Shown here: positions 52,752 to 62,000 of the stretch, in pieces | Numbering within the stretch: position 1 is the stretch's first letter | Layout: every line of letters starts with the position of its first letter | Assembly (NCBI GenBank): GCA_937950315.1 | Contig: CALFDU010000017.1 | Location: 17,982-81,981 of the forward strand | DNA: 64,000 nucleotides | DNA from: an uncultured Saprospiraceae bacterium | GTDB taxonomy: Bacteria > Bacteroidota > Bacteroidia > Chitinophagales > Saprospiraceae | Direction: 5' to 3' | The notes under the pieces: generated by a model | Told to the model about the DNA's origin: nothing | Seen by the model: the letters and a program-made list of their open reading frames with translations, nothing else | Database searches by the model: none | Position numbers and translations under genes: made by a program

Positions 52752-55235
52752 ATGAAAAAATTGCTAGCCATCTCTGTTTTGGTTTTTTTATTTGTCTTTG
52801 AAGGACAGGCACAATTTCCAGGAATGGGAAGCAAGGCGCCCAAGCTCAAAGGAAAAATAAGTGGAGTTTTGAGCGATTCATTAAGTAGCGAAGCTGTTGC
52901 GTATGCTACCATTGTCGTAAAACGATCTGGCAAGGAAAAGGAAATCAATGGGATTTTGACGGAAGATGATGGTGGATTTAAGCTAGAGAATATGACAGCT
53001 GGTAAGTACGATTTGTTTATTTCTTTTTTGGGCTATGAGGAAAAGATTATTAGAGAAGTAGAGCTGACTAAGAAAAAGCCGGATGTAAATTTGGGGACGA
53101 TTAAGATGGTGCAAGATAATATCATGTTGAGTGAAGTGGAGGTTACGGCGGATCGTTCTTTGATAGAAATGAAGGTTGATAAAATTGTGTTTAACGCAGA
53201 AGATGATGCCTCTATTGCAGGAGGAGATGCTACAGAAGTGCTAAGGAAAGTTCCTCTATTAACGGTAGATCCAAATGGTAATGTTTCATTAAGAGGGTCG
53301 CAAAATGTACGGATATTGATCAATGGAAAACCATCAGGTATGTTTTCATCCAATGTTGCGGATGCTTTGAAAATGTTTCCTGCAGATCAGATTAAGAAAG
53401 TAGAGGTAATAACTTCTCCAGGTGCAAAATACGATGGAGAAGGAACAGCAGGTATTGTGAATATTATTACGAAGAAAGGAAGTGTTGAAGGTGTGGCAGG
53501 ATCTTTAGATGCATCCGGAGGTACCCGACAAAATTCTTTGGTAGCGAGTCTTAATGCAGGTAAAGGAAGGTTTGGTTCTTCTGCCAGTGGTTCTGTTTAT
53601 TATTCATTACCAGCGGATGGAATTTCAGAATTCACGAGAGTGAATCAATTGAGTGCAGGTGATATTACCATCGCCCAAGATGGAACGACAACGACCTCTA
53701 GATTGGGTTTTAGAGGTTCGGCAAGTGCATTTTATGATTTCAATGCATTCAATGCATTGAACACTTCAATTTCGTATCAAGGTTTTGGTTTTAATACTGA
53801 TGGTACCATTGCTGGAAGTATTTTAGGAGGGCCTGCGAGTGTGAATTGGGATAGAGAAAATTTTGGAGAGAATTTGTTTAGCGGATATGATTGGAATACA
53901 GATTATACCAAGAAGTTTGAAGACAATGAAGATCAGGTATTGAGTTTTGCCTATCAGTTGTCGGGTAACATTCAGAATCAAGATTATACGATCATTCAAG
54001 GTGGGTCTTCAGATTTTATCAGAAATGAAAATCAGTTCAACGATGGAGATAACTTGGAATCTACCATTCAAGTAGATTATGTGCATCCATTTGAGAACAA
54101 GATGAAACTCGAAGTTGGCGCAAAGACTGTACTAAGGAATATTGTCAGCGACAGTAAATACAATTTGTTTAATGCTACAACAGGTTTTTATGATTTATTG
54201 GATGAGGGAAGGTCTTCTGTTTTTGAATATGGGCAAGATGTATATGCTGGGTATGGTCAATTGAATTATAGTATCAAGAAATTTCAATTTATCACTGGAT
54301 TAAGATATGAGACAACTTCTATTGATGGAAGACTAAATGGGGGTCCCAATGTTGTAGATCAAAGCTATGTGAATTGGTTGCCAAATTTTACAGTTTCAAG
54401 AGGATTGAAAAACTTTCAGAATATTAAATTTAGTTACAATCAAAGGATATCAAGACCTAGTTTGTTTTTCATTAATCCATTTAATAATTCTGTTGATCAG
54501 GTAAATGTAACAGTGGGTAACCCAGCTTTGGATCCGGAAATTACGGATCAATTTGAGTTTTCTTACAATACATTTATCAAAGGGGTTGGAATATTCAGTT
54601 CGGTCTACTTCAAGCACACCGAAGGGATTATTGAATCGATTTTGGCAATAGATAATGGAATAACGGTAAATACATTTGACAATGTGGGAACCAATAATTC
54701 TTTTGGGCTTAATTTATTTTCTACTAAAAGTTTTAACAGCTTAACCATCAGAGGTGGAGGTAATATTTTTTCTTATGATGCGACGGGTGTGGTCAATGGA
54801 GTTGCTTTAGAAAGGCAGACATTTGAGTACAATGTATTTTTCGGTGGAGAATATTCAATTACTTCGACGATCAAGGCAGATTTCTTTGGATTTTTTAATT
54901 CGCCTAAAAGATCATTGCAAGGTGATCAGGCTTCTTTTTCAATCTATGGATTTGGGGCAAGGAAGGAGTTTAAAAAATGGAGTCTTGGATTGCGATTGAT
55001 AGAGCCATTTAATCGTGATAAGTTTTTTAATTCTTCACAGAAAGGGGTAGACTTTACCCAAGATGTGGTATTCAGTATTCCGTTCAGATCTATCGGGTTG
55101 AATGTGAGGTATAAGTTTGGAAATGTAGACTTTAAAGAAAGAAAATCTAAGATCAAGAATGATGACCTTAAGTCAGGTGAACAAGGAGGCGGAAATGGTG
55201 GAGGTAATATTATCGGAGGCGATAGAGGTAACTAG
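52752..55235 (+). CDS. Outer-membrane beta-barrel receptor with carboxypeptidase-like and plug domains
   Basis: 827 residues. Signal peptide ends FEGQAQ. Residues about 32-115: carboxypeptidase-regulatory-like domain (KISGVLSDSLSSEAVAYATI, GFKLENMTAGKYDLFISFLGY). Residues about 125-235: TonB-dependent receptor plug (VLRKVPLLTVDPNGNVSLRG, VRILINGKPSG, VEVITSPGAKYDGEGTAGI, short pieces of one block). The rest is the barrel of the outer-membrane barrel family 3 type (NWLPNFTVSRGLKNFQNIKF). The C-terminal tail is Gly/Asp-rich (GGGNGGGNIIGGDRGN) after the last strand. Ligand unknown; related proteins take up iron chelates or peptides, or serve as barrels without transport. Confidence 0.9.
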   Translation: MKKLLAISVLVFLFVFEGQAQFPGMGSKAPKLKGKISGVLSDSLSSEAVAYATIVVKRSGKEKEINGILTEDDGGFKLENMTAGKYDLFISFLGYEEKIIREVELTKKKPDVNLGTIKMVQDNIMLSEVEVTADRSLIEMKVDKIVFNAEDDASIAGGDATEVLRKVPLLTVDPNGNVSLRGSQNVRILINGKPSGMFSSNVADALKMFPADQIKKVEVITSPGAKYDGEGTAGIVNIITKKGSVEGVAGSLDASGGTRQNSLVASLNAGKGRFGSSASGSVYYSLPADGISEFTRVNQLSAGDITIAQDGTTTTSRLGFRGSASAFYDFNAFNALNTSISYQGFGFNTDGTIAGSILGGPASVNWDRENFGENLFSGYDWNTDYTKKFEDNEDQVLSFAYQLSGNIQNQDYTIIQGGSSDFIRNENQFNDGDNLESTIQVDYVHPFENKMKLEVGAKTVLRNIVSDSKYNLFNATTGFYDLLDEGRSSVFEYGQDVYAGYGQLNYSIKKFQFITGLRYETTSIDGRLNGGPNVVDQSYVNWLPNFTVSRGLKNFQNIKFSYNQRISRPSLFFINPFNNSVDQVNVTVGNPALDPEITDQFEFSYNTFIKGVGIFSSVYFKHTEGIIESILAIDNGITVNTFDNVGTNNSFGLNLFSTKSFNSLTIRGGGNIFSYDATGVVNGVALERQTFEYNVFFGGEYSITSTIKADFFGFFNSPKRSLQGDQASFSIYGFGARKEFKKWSLGLRLIEPFNRDKFFNSSQKGVDFTQDVVFSIPFRSIGLNVRYKFGNVDFKERKSKIKNDDLKSGEQGGGNGGGNIIGGDRGN

Positions 55236-55390
55236 TTGGCAGAAAAATTATATGCTGGCTTGATTGAAGTAGGGGTAGAATAATTTGTCAAAAAAGAACC
55301 AGGTCCTGCTGTTTTTGGGATACTCATTGACTTAGCATGTATTCTTTTTGGGTGCAATTCTTTGCCACCTAATAGCTTTCGGTTTTTCAT
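55232..55390 (-). CDS. Possible 52-residue small protein
   Basis: ATG at 55390 to TAG at 55232: a basic peptide beginning MKNRKLLGGKELHPKRIH with a Ser/Thr/Pro-rich second half ending YNFSAN. No Cys, no signal peptide. Its stop overlaps the stop of the receptor gene on the other strand. It fills most of an otherwise empty 283-base gap. The composition (Lys/Arg-rich leader-like start, Ser/Thr/Pro core) is compatible with a small secreted or modified peptide, but no modifying enzyme is nearby and no family is recognised; it may be a chance frame. Confidence 0.35.
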   Translation of the reverse strand: MKNRKLLGGKELHPKRIHAKSMSIPKTAGPGSFLTNYSTPTSIKPAYNFSAN

Positions 55391-55518
55391 AGTTTCTTTT
55401 TTGAGTTATATTGCTTAAAGCAAATATCTTGCCTTTGTTTATATAAGAAATATAAAATAGGGGTTTTTAAGCTTAAATGCGAATTACAATTGCTTAAATT
55501 GGGGATGAACCTTCTGAA

Positions 55519-56565
55519 ATGTCTTATATCACCAATAATTATTGTTTAAACTGTAACAATGGCTTAGTTGAAGAAGCAGAGTATTGCCAAGCTTGCGGTC
55601 AAAGCAGGCGTGCGTCTATATTGTCTTTCAGAGAATTGTGGGCCAATTTCTGGACGACTATCTTTAATGTAGACAATTCCTTTTTTGCTACTTTGCGTTT
55701 GATCGCTCGACCAGATAAGTTGACTCAGTTGTATGTTGCAGGTAAAAGAAAAAAGCATATCAATCCTGTTCGTTTATTTTTAATCTCTTTGGTATTCTTT
55801 GTGACAGCGGCGATTACTTCCATGGGTGATTTTGAAGACAATACATTTGTTGCCAATTTGAACAGAGATTACTATAGTTCAAAGTTGTTGGAAAAGTATG
55901 ATGATGTAATAGGAGGTGAAGATATGAGTGAAGAAGAATATGCATTTACAGAACGACTTAAATCTTCTGTTTTCGATGGGGTAGTTTGTTTAGATGCAGA
56001 TACGGTTTTTAATGGAATGAAGATTATTGATGTTGGTAAAATGCAGTCAATAACCAAGCAGGATTTTGTTGAGCTTTCAGAAGAGGAGGTGATTGAGAAA
56101 TACAATGTAAAGGGCTATTTTGAAAAACTAAACTACCGGCAATATATCCGAATCAACAAAGATCCAAATGCTTCCAATAAATTTTTGTTCAACAATGCCA
56201 TGTGGGGTTTGGTCCCTTGTATATTGATATTGTGTTTGTTGCTCAAGTTGCTTTATCGAAATCACAAAATTTCCTATTTAGAGCATCTGATATTGGTTTC
56301 CAATACACATTCTTTTTTACTCTTGTTTTGGATGCTTGTTATTTTAGGAAGTCATTTTTTTGTGGCGGATAAAGCAAAAGTAGAATGGTTGATTCCAACT
56401 TCAATGATGTTAAGTATTGCTTTTGCTTTTTTGATGATGTTCATTTATTATGGAGAAGGTTTTCTTCGAAGTTTTTTGAAGTATGTTTTGGCTTTGACTT
56501 TTTATATGTTTTTTGGCTTTTTTTTCATTGTTGTCAGTGCGGTGATCAGTGGTTTCATTTTTTAA
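55519..56565 (+). CDS. DUF3667-family membrane protein
   Basis: 348 residues. An N-terminal zinc ribbon (CLNCNNGL, YCQACGQSRR) is followed by the family block SFRELWANFWTTIFNVDNSF and RPDKLTQLYVAGKRKKHINP (short pieces), then a first membrane helix. A soluble segment of about 100 residues intervenes, and three or four helices form the C-terminus. DUF3667 proteins are common in Bacteroidota with unknown role. No partner gene is evident. Confidence 0.88.
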   Translation: MSYITNNYCLNCNNGLVEEAEYCQACGQSRRASILSFRELWANFWTTIFNVDNSFFATLRLIARPDKLTQLYVAGKRKKHINPVRLFLISLVFFVTAAITSMGDFEDNTFVANLNRDYYSSKLLEKYDDVIGGEDMSEEEYAFTERLKSSVFDGVVCLDADTVFNGMKIIDVGKMQSITKQDFVELSEEEVIEKYNVKGYFEKLNYRQYIRINKDPNASNKFLFNNAMWGLVPCILILCLLLKLLYRNHKISYLEHLILVSNTHSFLLLFWMLVILGSHFFVADKAKVEWLIPTSMMLSIAFAFLMMFIYYGEGFLRSFLKYVLALTFYMFFGFFFIVVSAVISGFIF

Positions 56566-56608
56566 CTTATTTGTCATCTAAAACGAAAGTTTAAAGATTA
56601 AAAGGGTT

Positions 56609-56616
56609 AATTTTGA
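56609..56616 (+). promoter_or_regulatory. -7 box of the choice-of-anchor B gene
   Basis: TAATTTTG (TAnnTTTG), 19 bases before the ATG at 56635. Confidence 0.5.
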
Positions 56617-56634
56617 GAAAAATTCGAAATAGAT

Positions 56635-58014
56635 ATGAAGTACATAACCGCCACTATATTTTCTTTCTTTCTTTTTGTCGGTTTACATGCGCAGGAGGTA
56701 CCGCAAGCTAATTTTTTAGCTCATTGGTCAATGGATGGCCTGCCAAGTTCAAATGCTCATGATAATACATATAACGAGATCTGGGGCTTGTATGTGAATG
56801 ATAGGGAATTTGCGGTGATTGGATCTACGATGGGTACGCACATTATTGATGTTACAGATGTAGGGAATATTTCTCAGGTAGCATTTGTAGAAGGAGCACA
56901 TACTGGGCCTGCCATTATTCATAGAGATTATCATGATCACAATGGATATTTGTATGCAGTTTGTGATGAGGGAAACTCTACACTTCAGATTATTGACATT
57001 AGTAATTTGCCATCTTCGGTTGAGATAGTCTATGATAGCAACGACCTAGTTACTAGAAGTCATAATATTTTTATTGATGCTGATAACGATCGGTTGTATA
57101 GTTGTGCTCATAGAGGGACTTCGACAGGTTATTCTGCTTTACGAGTATTTGACATTTCTGATCCGATGAATCCTGTGGATGAAGGAGGATTTGATCAGTT
57201 TGAAGGATTTGAGGTTGGGCATGTTCATGATGCTTTTATTAAGGACAATATTGCTTATTTGAATTGTGGTTTTGATGGATTTGCGTTAGTAGATATGACC
57301 GACATTGAAGATGTAACTTTGCTTGGTGTATTAGAGTCAGAAGATTATCCTGATTCTGGTTACAATCATTCAGGATGGTTGTCGGAAGAGGAAGATATAT
57401 ATTATATGGCCGATGAAAATCATGGTTTGGCACTTAAGGCGGTGAATGTAGAAGACATTAATGACATGCATACAACATCACTTTTTGGTGTAGGTGAAGG
57501 TTCTCCAAATGCCATTGCACATAATCCAATTGTAGATGGCGACTTATTGTTTGTTAGTTACTACTTTGACGGTCTTCAGGTTTATGACATTTCAAATAGA
57601 GAAGAACCCAAAAGGATTATGCATTATCCTACATCGACTCGAGAAAATAATTTCAACTATCAAGGAGCTTGGGGAGTTTATCCTTTTTTACCTTCCGGAA
57701 ATATTTTGGTTTCAGACATGCAAGAAGGATTGTTTATTATTGATCGATTATTGATTAGCAGTACCAATGAAGTTGCAGAAGAAGTATTTGGAATATATCC
57801 TAATCCTACTGTTGATGAACTTCAAGTTTCATTGGAGACAGAGGGATCTTACCACTACGTTGTGAGAGATTTAGCGGGAAGAATAGTTCAAGAAGGTGAA
57901 ATTCTTAATAAAGTTCATACTGTACATACTTCAACCCTTCCTTTGGGTAGTTATATCATTGAATTATCTGATGGGCATCAAGTTTATGCTCAATTGTTTT
58001 CAGTCGCCAAATAG
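56635..58014 (+). CDS. Choice-of-anchor B family surface protein with T9SS type A domain
   Basis: 459 residues. Signal peptide ends GLHAQ. A beta-propeller made of repeated LVIVD-like units: YNEIWGLYVNDREFAVIGST (start block), THIIDVTDVG, LQIIDISNLP, LRVFDISDP, FALVDMTDI and LQVYDISNRE. His-rich turns (HRDYHDHNGYLY, GHVHDAF) are typical of the choice-of-anchor B group. The type A sorting domain starts near 385 (IYPNPTVDELQVSL, GSYIIELSDGHQV). Exported surface protein with unknown ligand; followed 8 bases later by a porin-like gene. Confidence 0.9.
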   Translation: MKYITATIFSFFLFVGLHAQEVPQANFLAHWSMDGLPSSNAHDNTYNEIWGLYVNDREFAVIGSTMGTHIIDVTDVGNISQVAFVEGAHTGPAIIHRDYHDHNGYLYAVCDEGNSTLQIIDISNLPSSVEIVYDSNDLVTRSHNIFIDADNDRLYSCAHRGTSTGYSALRVFDISDPMNPVDEGGFDQFEGFEVGHVHDAFIKDNIAYLNCGFDGFALVDMTDIEDVTLLGVLESEDYPDSGYNHSGWLSEEEDIYYMADENHGLALKAVNVEDINDMHTTSLFGVGEGSPNAIAHNPIVDGDLLFVSYYFDGLQVYDISNREEPKRIMHYPTSTRENNFNYQGAWGVYPFLPSGNILVSDMQEGLFIIDRLLISSTNEVAEEVFGIYPNPTVDELQVSLETEGSYHYVVRDLAGRIVQEGEILNKVHTVHTSTLPLGSYIIELSDGHQVYAQLFSVAK

Positions 58015-58021
58015 TTAGTAT

Positions 58022-59923
58022 TTGTTTCATAAGTATCTATGTATAATAATTTGTGTTTTTCTTTCTTCTAGTGCTTTTGGGCAAAGACCTGGCGTTGGTG
58101 TTGATCCCGAGCAAGAAAGGGGGGAGACGGTAATTGATTCTACAAAATCTGAAAATACTGGTTTTTTAGGATTGGAGATTCCGACTTTGGAAGATAGTCT
58201 AGAATTGGATTTTGTATATATTTCTGATCTGACCAAGCAGTACCCATTCCGAGATTCTACTTTACAATATTTTGAAGATTACGATCCGATTAAAGCTTTT
58301 GATAAGTTTTATCTGACTTTGGGAAATCAAGCATCTTCCCATCAATCTGCTTTGGTGGAATTTGATTCTAACCTTTTTACACAGCTACGAAGAAATCAGC
58401 ACTCAGCCTATAATATCCCATTGGAGGAATTGAAGTTTTATAATTTGAATAGAACGTATAATGATGTTTTATTTAGTCCAATGGGTAGTCAAGAAAATTT
58501 TATTGTAAAGGCTAAGTTTAGTCAGGAGTTTAAAGAAGCGGTCAATGTCAGCGTCGATTATTTGAGGATTACCCATGAAGGCACATATACTTCTCAATTT
58601 GCTCGCACAACAAATTTTGGGGTTGGATTCTGGATCCGAAATCCTAAAAAGAAACATCAGATGCTGGTGAGTTATGCGAGTAACAACCACACTGAGAATA
58701 TGAACGGAGGTATTCAGTCGGGAATTGCACGTCCGGATACATTGTTGGGGGGAGACATCAATGTTCCTGTGAATATAGAATCTGCCCAATTGAGGATAGA
58801 AGATTTTCATGTGGCCATCGATAACTATTTGGGAGATCCAGAAAAATGGAATCTCTTCCATCGTATCGATTATAGATCTGGTTTTTATTTGTTTGGAGAC
58901 GAGATTAGTACTTCGGCATTTGCGGTTGATCAGGAATTTTATGGTGATTTTCTGGTTGATTCTCGGGGGATCAGAAATTTTCAATCTAACAATGCAGTGA
59001 CCAACCGGGTGTTGGTTGGTCGAGGCGAATCTCATCCAGTATTTGTAACTGCCGGTGTTACGCATAAATATCAAAAATTTGGATTTGATGATCGAGATCG
59101 GTTTATATCTCAAATGAGTGTTGATGGAAATGTTGGATTGAACATATCTAATATTTTTGTAAAAGGGAGTGCAAGTATCGGGGTAGTGAATATGGCTGGT
59201 AGCGTTTGGTTGGATGCAAAGGCGGGATATCGGTCAGATAAATTATTTACGCTAAGTGGAGGATTCAAACTTGTGCGTAATGAAGCATTTGTTCAAGATC
59301 AATTGCTGGTTCTTAATAATGAAGTCATTTATGATCAGCCACTAAATAAAAAAACAACCACAGGTATTTATGGAGACTTGGAAATCCCTTTTACCAAAAC
59401 AAAAGCAAGCGTTGAGTCCTTGTTGTTTGATAACGCCATTTATTATGATACACTAGGATTGCCGCTTCAGATTGATGAAGCCATTACCGGATTAAAGTTG
59501 ACGGTGCAACAAAAATTGGGATGGCGATGGTTGCAATCTGATCACATTGTTCATTATCAGGTATTTAATAATAACATCTGGAATCTACCTACCTTATTGA
59601 GTAGACACAAATTGTATGCTGAGTTTCCTTTGTTTCAAAAGCAATTGAAGTTGAAGATTGGTGCGACTTTTAGTCAATATCTACAGGATGAAGCTTTGGC
59701 ATTTAACCCGATTACTGGAAATTTTTTCCCAGTCAATGAAAGTTTGCCATGGTATAAAAACCTTGATCTATTTATTGCAGGACAAGTGCAAGACTTTAGG
59801 GTTTTTGTGACGTATGAAAATTCATTGGATTTGCTAGAGCCTGGAGTTAACTACCAGGTGTTGAATCATCCACAATGGGATGCGATGGTGCGATTTGGGG
59901 TGAGATGGATTTTGCTTGATTAG
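58022..59923 (+). CDS. Putative porin (Porin_10-like)
   Basis: 633 residues from the TTG at 58022, which gives a full signal peptide (ICVFLSSSAFGQ); a TAG lies two codons upstream so no earlier start exists. The mature start (IPTLEDSLELDFVYISDLTK) and the barrel segments (LYFEDYDPIKAFDKFYLTLG-type, read as DPIKAFDKFYLTLGNQASSH) match the Bacteroidota putative porin family. It ends VRFGVRWILLD. Co-transcribed with the choice-of-anchor B gene (8-base gap). Predicted outer-membrane channel. Confidence 0.82.
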   Translation: MFHKYLCIIICVFLSSSAFGQRPGVGVDPEQERGETVIDSTKSENTGFLGLEIPTLEDSLELDFVYISDLTKQYPFRDSTLQYFEDYDPIKAFDKFYLTLGNQASSHQSALVEFDSNLFTQLRRNQHSAYNIPLEELKFYNLNRTYNDVLFSPMGSQENFIVKAKFSQEFKEAVNVSVDYLRITHEGTYTSQFARTTNFGVGFWIRNPKKKHQMLVSYASNNHTENMNGGIQSGIARPDTLLGGDINVPVNIESAQLRIEDFHVAIDNYLGDPEKWNLFHRIDYRSGFYLFGDEISTSAFAVDQEFYGDFLVDSRGIRNFQSNNAVTNRVLVGRGESHPVFVTAGVTHKYQKFGFDDRDRFISQMSVDGNVGLNISNIFVKGSASIGVVNMAGSVWLDAKAGYRSDKLFTLSGGFKLVRNEAFVQDQLLVLNNEVIYDQPLNKKTTTGIYGDLEIPFTKTKASVESLLFDNAIYYDTLGLPLQIDEAITGLKLTVQQKLGWRWLQSDHIVHYQVFNNNIWNLPTLLSRHKLYAEFPLFQKQLKLKIGATFSQYLQDEALAFNPITGNFFPVNESLPWYKNLDLFIAGQVQDFRVFVTYENSLDLLEPGVNYQVLNHPQWDAMVRFGVRWILLD

Positions 59924-59971
59924 GATGGGTGGGGTATAGTGCATGTTATGTGGGTATAATCCTGATATACA

Positions 59972-60018
59972 TGTAAAGAATATTCGAATTTACTTTACAC
60001 GTAAATTGTATGTGTAAA
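59972..60018 (+). promoter_or_regulatory. Overlapping inverted repeats upstream of the Fic remnant
   Basis: TGTAAAG (59972-59978) with CTTTACA (59993-59999), and TTTACAC (59994-60000) with GTGTAAA (60012-60018), both exact; TTTACACGTAAA is itself nearly palindromic. Such clustered sites upstream of a small toxin-type gene look like an operator. Confidence 0.4.
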
Positions 60019-60040
60019 TAAATTGCAGTTTTCTTTGCGT

Positions 60041-60323
60041 ATGGAAAAACCAACAAAATGGCAACTAGATCTACTGCCAATCAAACTTGATCTTGAAAGT
60101 TCTACGAACTAGTAGAATCTGTCAGAACCGAAAATAGATGCTCAACAACCTTTTCAAACATCCATATTCAAAGATTGAATTTGTGGTAAGAGATTTTGGA
60201 GTAAGCAGAATAACTGCCGCAAACTACCTGAACCAGCTTTCCAAAAATGAGATTCTTAAAAAAGAGAACATGGTGAATAATGGAAGAGCTCGTACCTCAC
60301 TCTTCCATATGCAAAAGGATTAG
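60041..60323 (+). pseudogene. Decayed Fic-family gene (N- and C-terminal remnants)
   Basis: ATG at 60041 opens MEKPTKWQLDLLPIKLDLES, the typical start of Fic-family proteins (WQ-x-LP-x-x-LDLE), and stops at 60110. After a frame change the C-terminal end of the same family appears: FYELVESVRTEN in one frame, then from 60138 LFKHPYSKIEFVVRDFGVSR and TAANYLNQLSKNEIL, the winged-helix tail. The whole Fic catalytic core (HPFxxGNGR) is missing. So this is an internal deletion plus a frameshift, leaving about a quarter of a gene. The 61-codon tail from ATG 60138 could still be translated as a small DNA-binding protein. Confidence 0.75.
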
Positions 60324-60346
60324 TCCCTCATTTCGACCATTTATTG

Positions 60347-60458
60347 CACGAAAGCTAATTTATGTGTAACTTCGTAGGCTAATATTGATAATACGTCGTA
60401 GGCTAATATAGGTGCTGCTTCAAAAGCTAATCAACGTAAGGCGTAAAAGCTATAAAAC
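60347..60458 (+). repeat. 24-bp tandem repeat array before the Fic gene
   Basis: GCTAAT recurs at 60354, 60378, 60402 and 60426, exactly 24 bases apart, and GCTATAA at 60449. Units B and C (60371-60394, 60395-60418) share TCGTAGGCTAATAT; A, D and E are diverged (AAAGCTAAT, AAAAGCTAAT, AAAAGCTATAA). All frames carry stops, so it is not coding. It ends right at the ATG at 60459. Could be an operator array for the AbiEi-like domain of the protein or a repeated RNA. Confidence 0.7.
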
Positions 60459-62000
60459 ATGGCGGATCCACATAAAAAACTTGCAGAATCTCTTGAAATT
60501 TTGCAACAGGAACAGCAAAATTCCGGAAAGGCGATAAAGACTGATCAAATTTCAAGAACTCACAGAGAACGTCTAACAAAGAACAAATTTTTAATCAAGG
60601 TTACAAAGGAGTGGTACATTATAAACAACCCAAACCAAAAAGATGGAGATACGACAACTTGGTACACGTCATTTTGGGAATTTTGCAAAAGATACCTTGA
60701 AGATCGTTATGGAGAAAATTATTGCCTATCTGCTGAACAATCAGTCTTGCTCCATGCAGGAGCGACAATGATACCTCATCAGTTAATCGTGAGAGCTCCA
60801 AAAGCACCAAATAAAACAATAAAGCTCTTACATGGAACTTCTATGTATATAATGAAATCAGATATACAAAACGAAATAGAAATAGATTATTCAACAAAAC
60901 TACAAATCCAATCGAAAGAAGAAGCACTTGTAAATATGCCTCCAGTGATGTTCGAACAAAATCCAATTGAAGTAAAAACAATAATTGCTGATATCAAAGA
61001 ACCGTCAAACTTATTAAGAATACTGCTAAAAGGATCTCATTCGGTTAAAGCTGGAAGACTAATTGGTGGTTTTGAAAATATAGGCAATAGGAAAATAGCA
61101 TCCGAAATCCAAAAAACAATGGAAGCGGCAGATTATAAAATTAAAGTGATCGATCCGTTTAAAGATGAAAAGCACCAATTAATAAATCTAAGAGTTCCAA
61201 GTCCTTATGTAAATAGAATCAATTTGATGTGGGAATCAATGAGAAATAATGTAATAGATAATTTCCCAAAAGCACCAAAGAAACCGGAGATAAAGACATA
61301 TCTAAAATTAGTTGAAGATATTTACACAACAGACGCCTACCATTCCTTATCAATTGAAAATTACATAGTATCCACGGAATTAATCCAAAAAGTTAGATCA
61401 GGCGAATGGAAATTAGAAGATGAAGAAGATAAAAAACATAGAGACGCAATGGCTGCTAGGGGTTATTGGCAATCTTTTCAAGAAGTAAAAAAATCAATTC
61501 AGAAATTGTTAAACGGGGATAATTCAGGAGAAGTATTTGACATAGACCATGGCGAATGGTATAGGCAATTATTTCAACCAAGTGTTACTGCAGGTCTATT
61601 AAATGTTGCAGACTTAGCAGGTTATAGAAATAATCAAGTTTATATAACAAATTCGATGCATACCCCACTAAATAGATATGCTGTTAGAGATGCAATGCCA
61701 GCACTTATTGATTTACTAAAACAAGAAGAAGAACCGTCTGTTAGATGTGTGCTCGGTCACTTTGTATTTGTTTATATACATCCATATATGGATGGAAATG
61801 GAAGAATGGGAAGATTCCTCATGAATTTAATGCTTGCATCAGGAGGATATCCATGGACAGTAATACCAGTTGAAAGAAGAGATGAATATATGCAAGCATT
61901 GGAACAAGCAAGCGTTCATAATAACATTGTGCCTTTTGCAGAATTAATAGGAAATTTAGTGAAGAAGAATATCGAAGGAAAACCAGAAGCGAAAATATAA
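60459..62000 (+). CDS. Fic-family protein with N-terminal AbiEi-like domain
   Basis: 513 residues. Residues about 15-135 resemble the AbiEi antitoxin / transcriptional regulator layout: a winged helix region (SRTHRERLTKNKFLIKV, WYIINNP) and YCLSAEQSVLLHAGATMIPH. The Fic domain (about 290-500) has a helix with AYHSLSIENYIVS and the active motif HPYMDGNGRMGRF from His 441, matching HPFx(D/G)NGR, so catalytic residues are intact. Fic enzymes transfer AMP or other groups from nucleotides to target proteins. The inhibitory-type motif SIEN (S/T-x-E-N form) lies inside the SLSIENYIVS segment, suggesting a built-in inhibitory helix. The frame continues open for 108 codons beyond the TAA. A/T-rich codons set it apart from neighbours. 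Confidence 0.85.
   Translation: MADPHKKLAESLEILQQEQQNSGKAIKTDQISRTHRERLTKNKFLIKVTKEWYIINNPNQKDGDTTTWYTSFWEFCKRYLEDRYGENYCLSAEQSVLLHAGATMIPHQLIVRAPKAPNKTIKLLHGTSMYIMKSDIQNEIEIDYSTKLQIQSKEEALVNMPPVMFEQNPIEVKTIIADIKEPSNLLRILLKGSHSVKAGRLIGGFENIGNRKIASEIQKTMEAADYKIKVIDPFKDEKHQLINLRVPSPYVNRINLMWESMRNNVIDNFPKAPKKPEIKTYLKLVEDIYTTDAYHSLSIENYIVSTELIQKVRSGEWKLEDEEDKKHRDAMAARGYWQSFQEVKKSIQKLLNGDNSGEVFDIDHGEWYRQLFQPSVTAGLLNVADLAGYRNNQVYITNSMHTPLNRYAVRDAMPALIDLLKQEEEPSVRCVLGHFVFVYIHPYMDGNGRMGRFLMNLMLASGGYPWTVIPVERRDEYMQALEQASVHNNIVPFAELIGNLVKKNIEGKPEAKI

Noticed and set aside
58469..59113. 214-codon minus-strand frame inside the porin gene
   Set aside because: Overlaps a complete porin-family frame; no recognisable domain and basic, stop-poor shadow composition.
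60347..60458. CRISPR-like repeats
   Set aside because: The units are adjacent 24-mers without spacers and without cas genes; a tandem repeat, not a CRISPR array.
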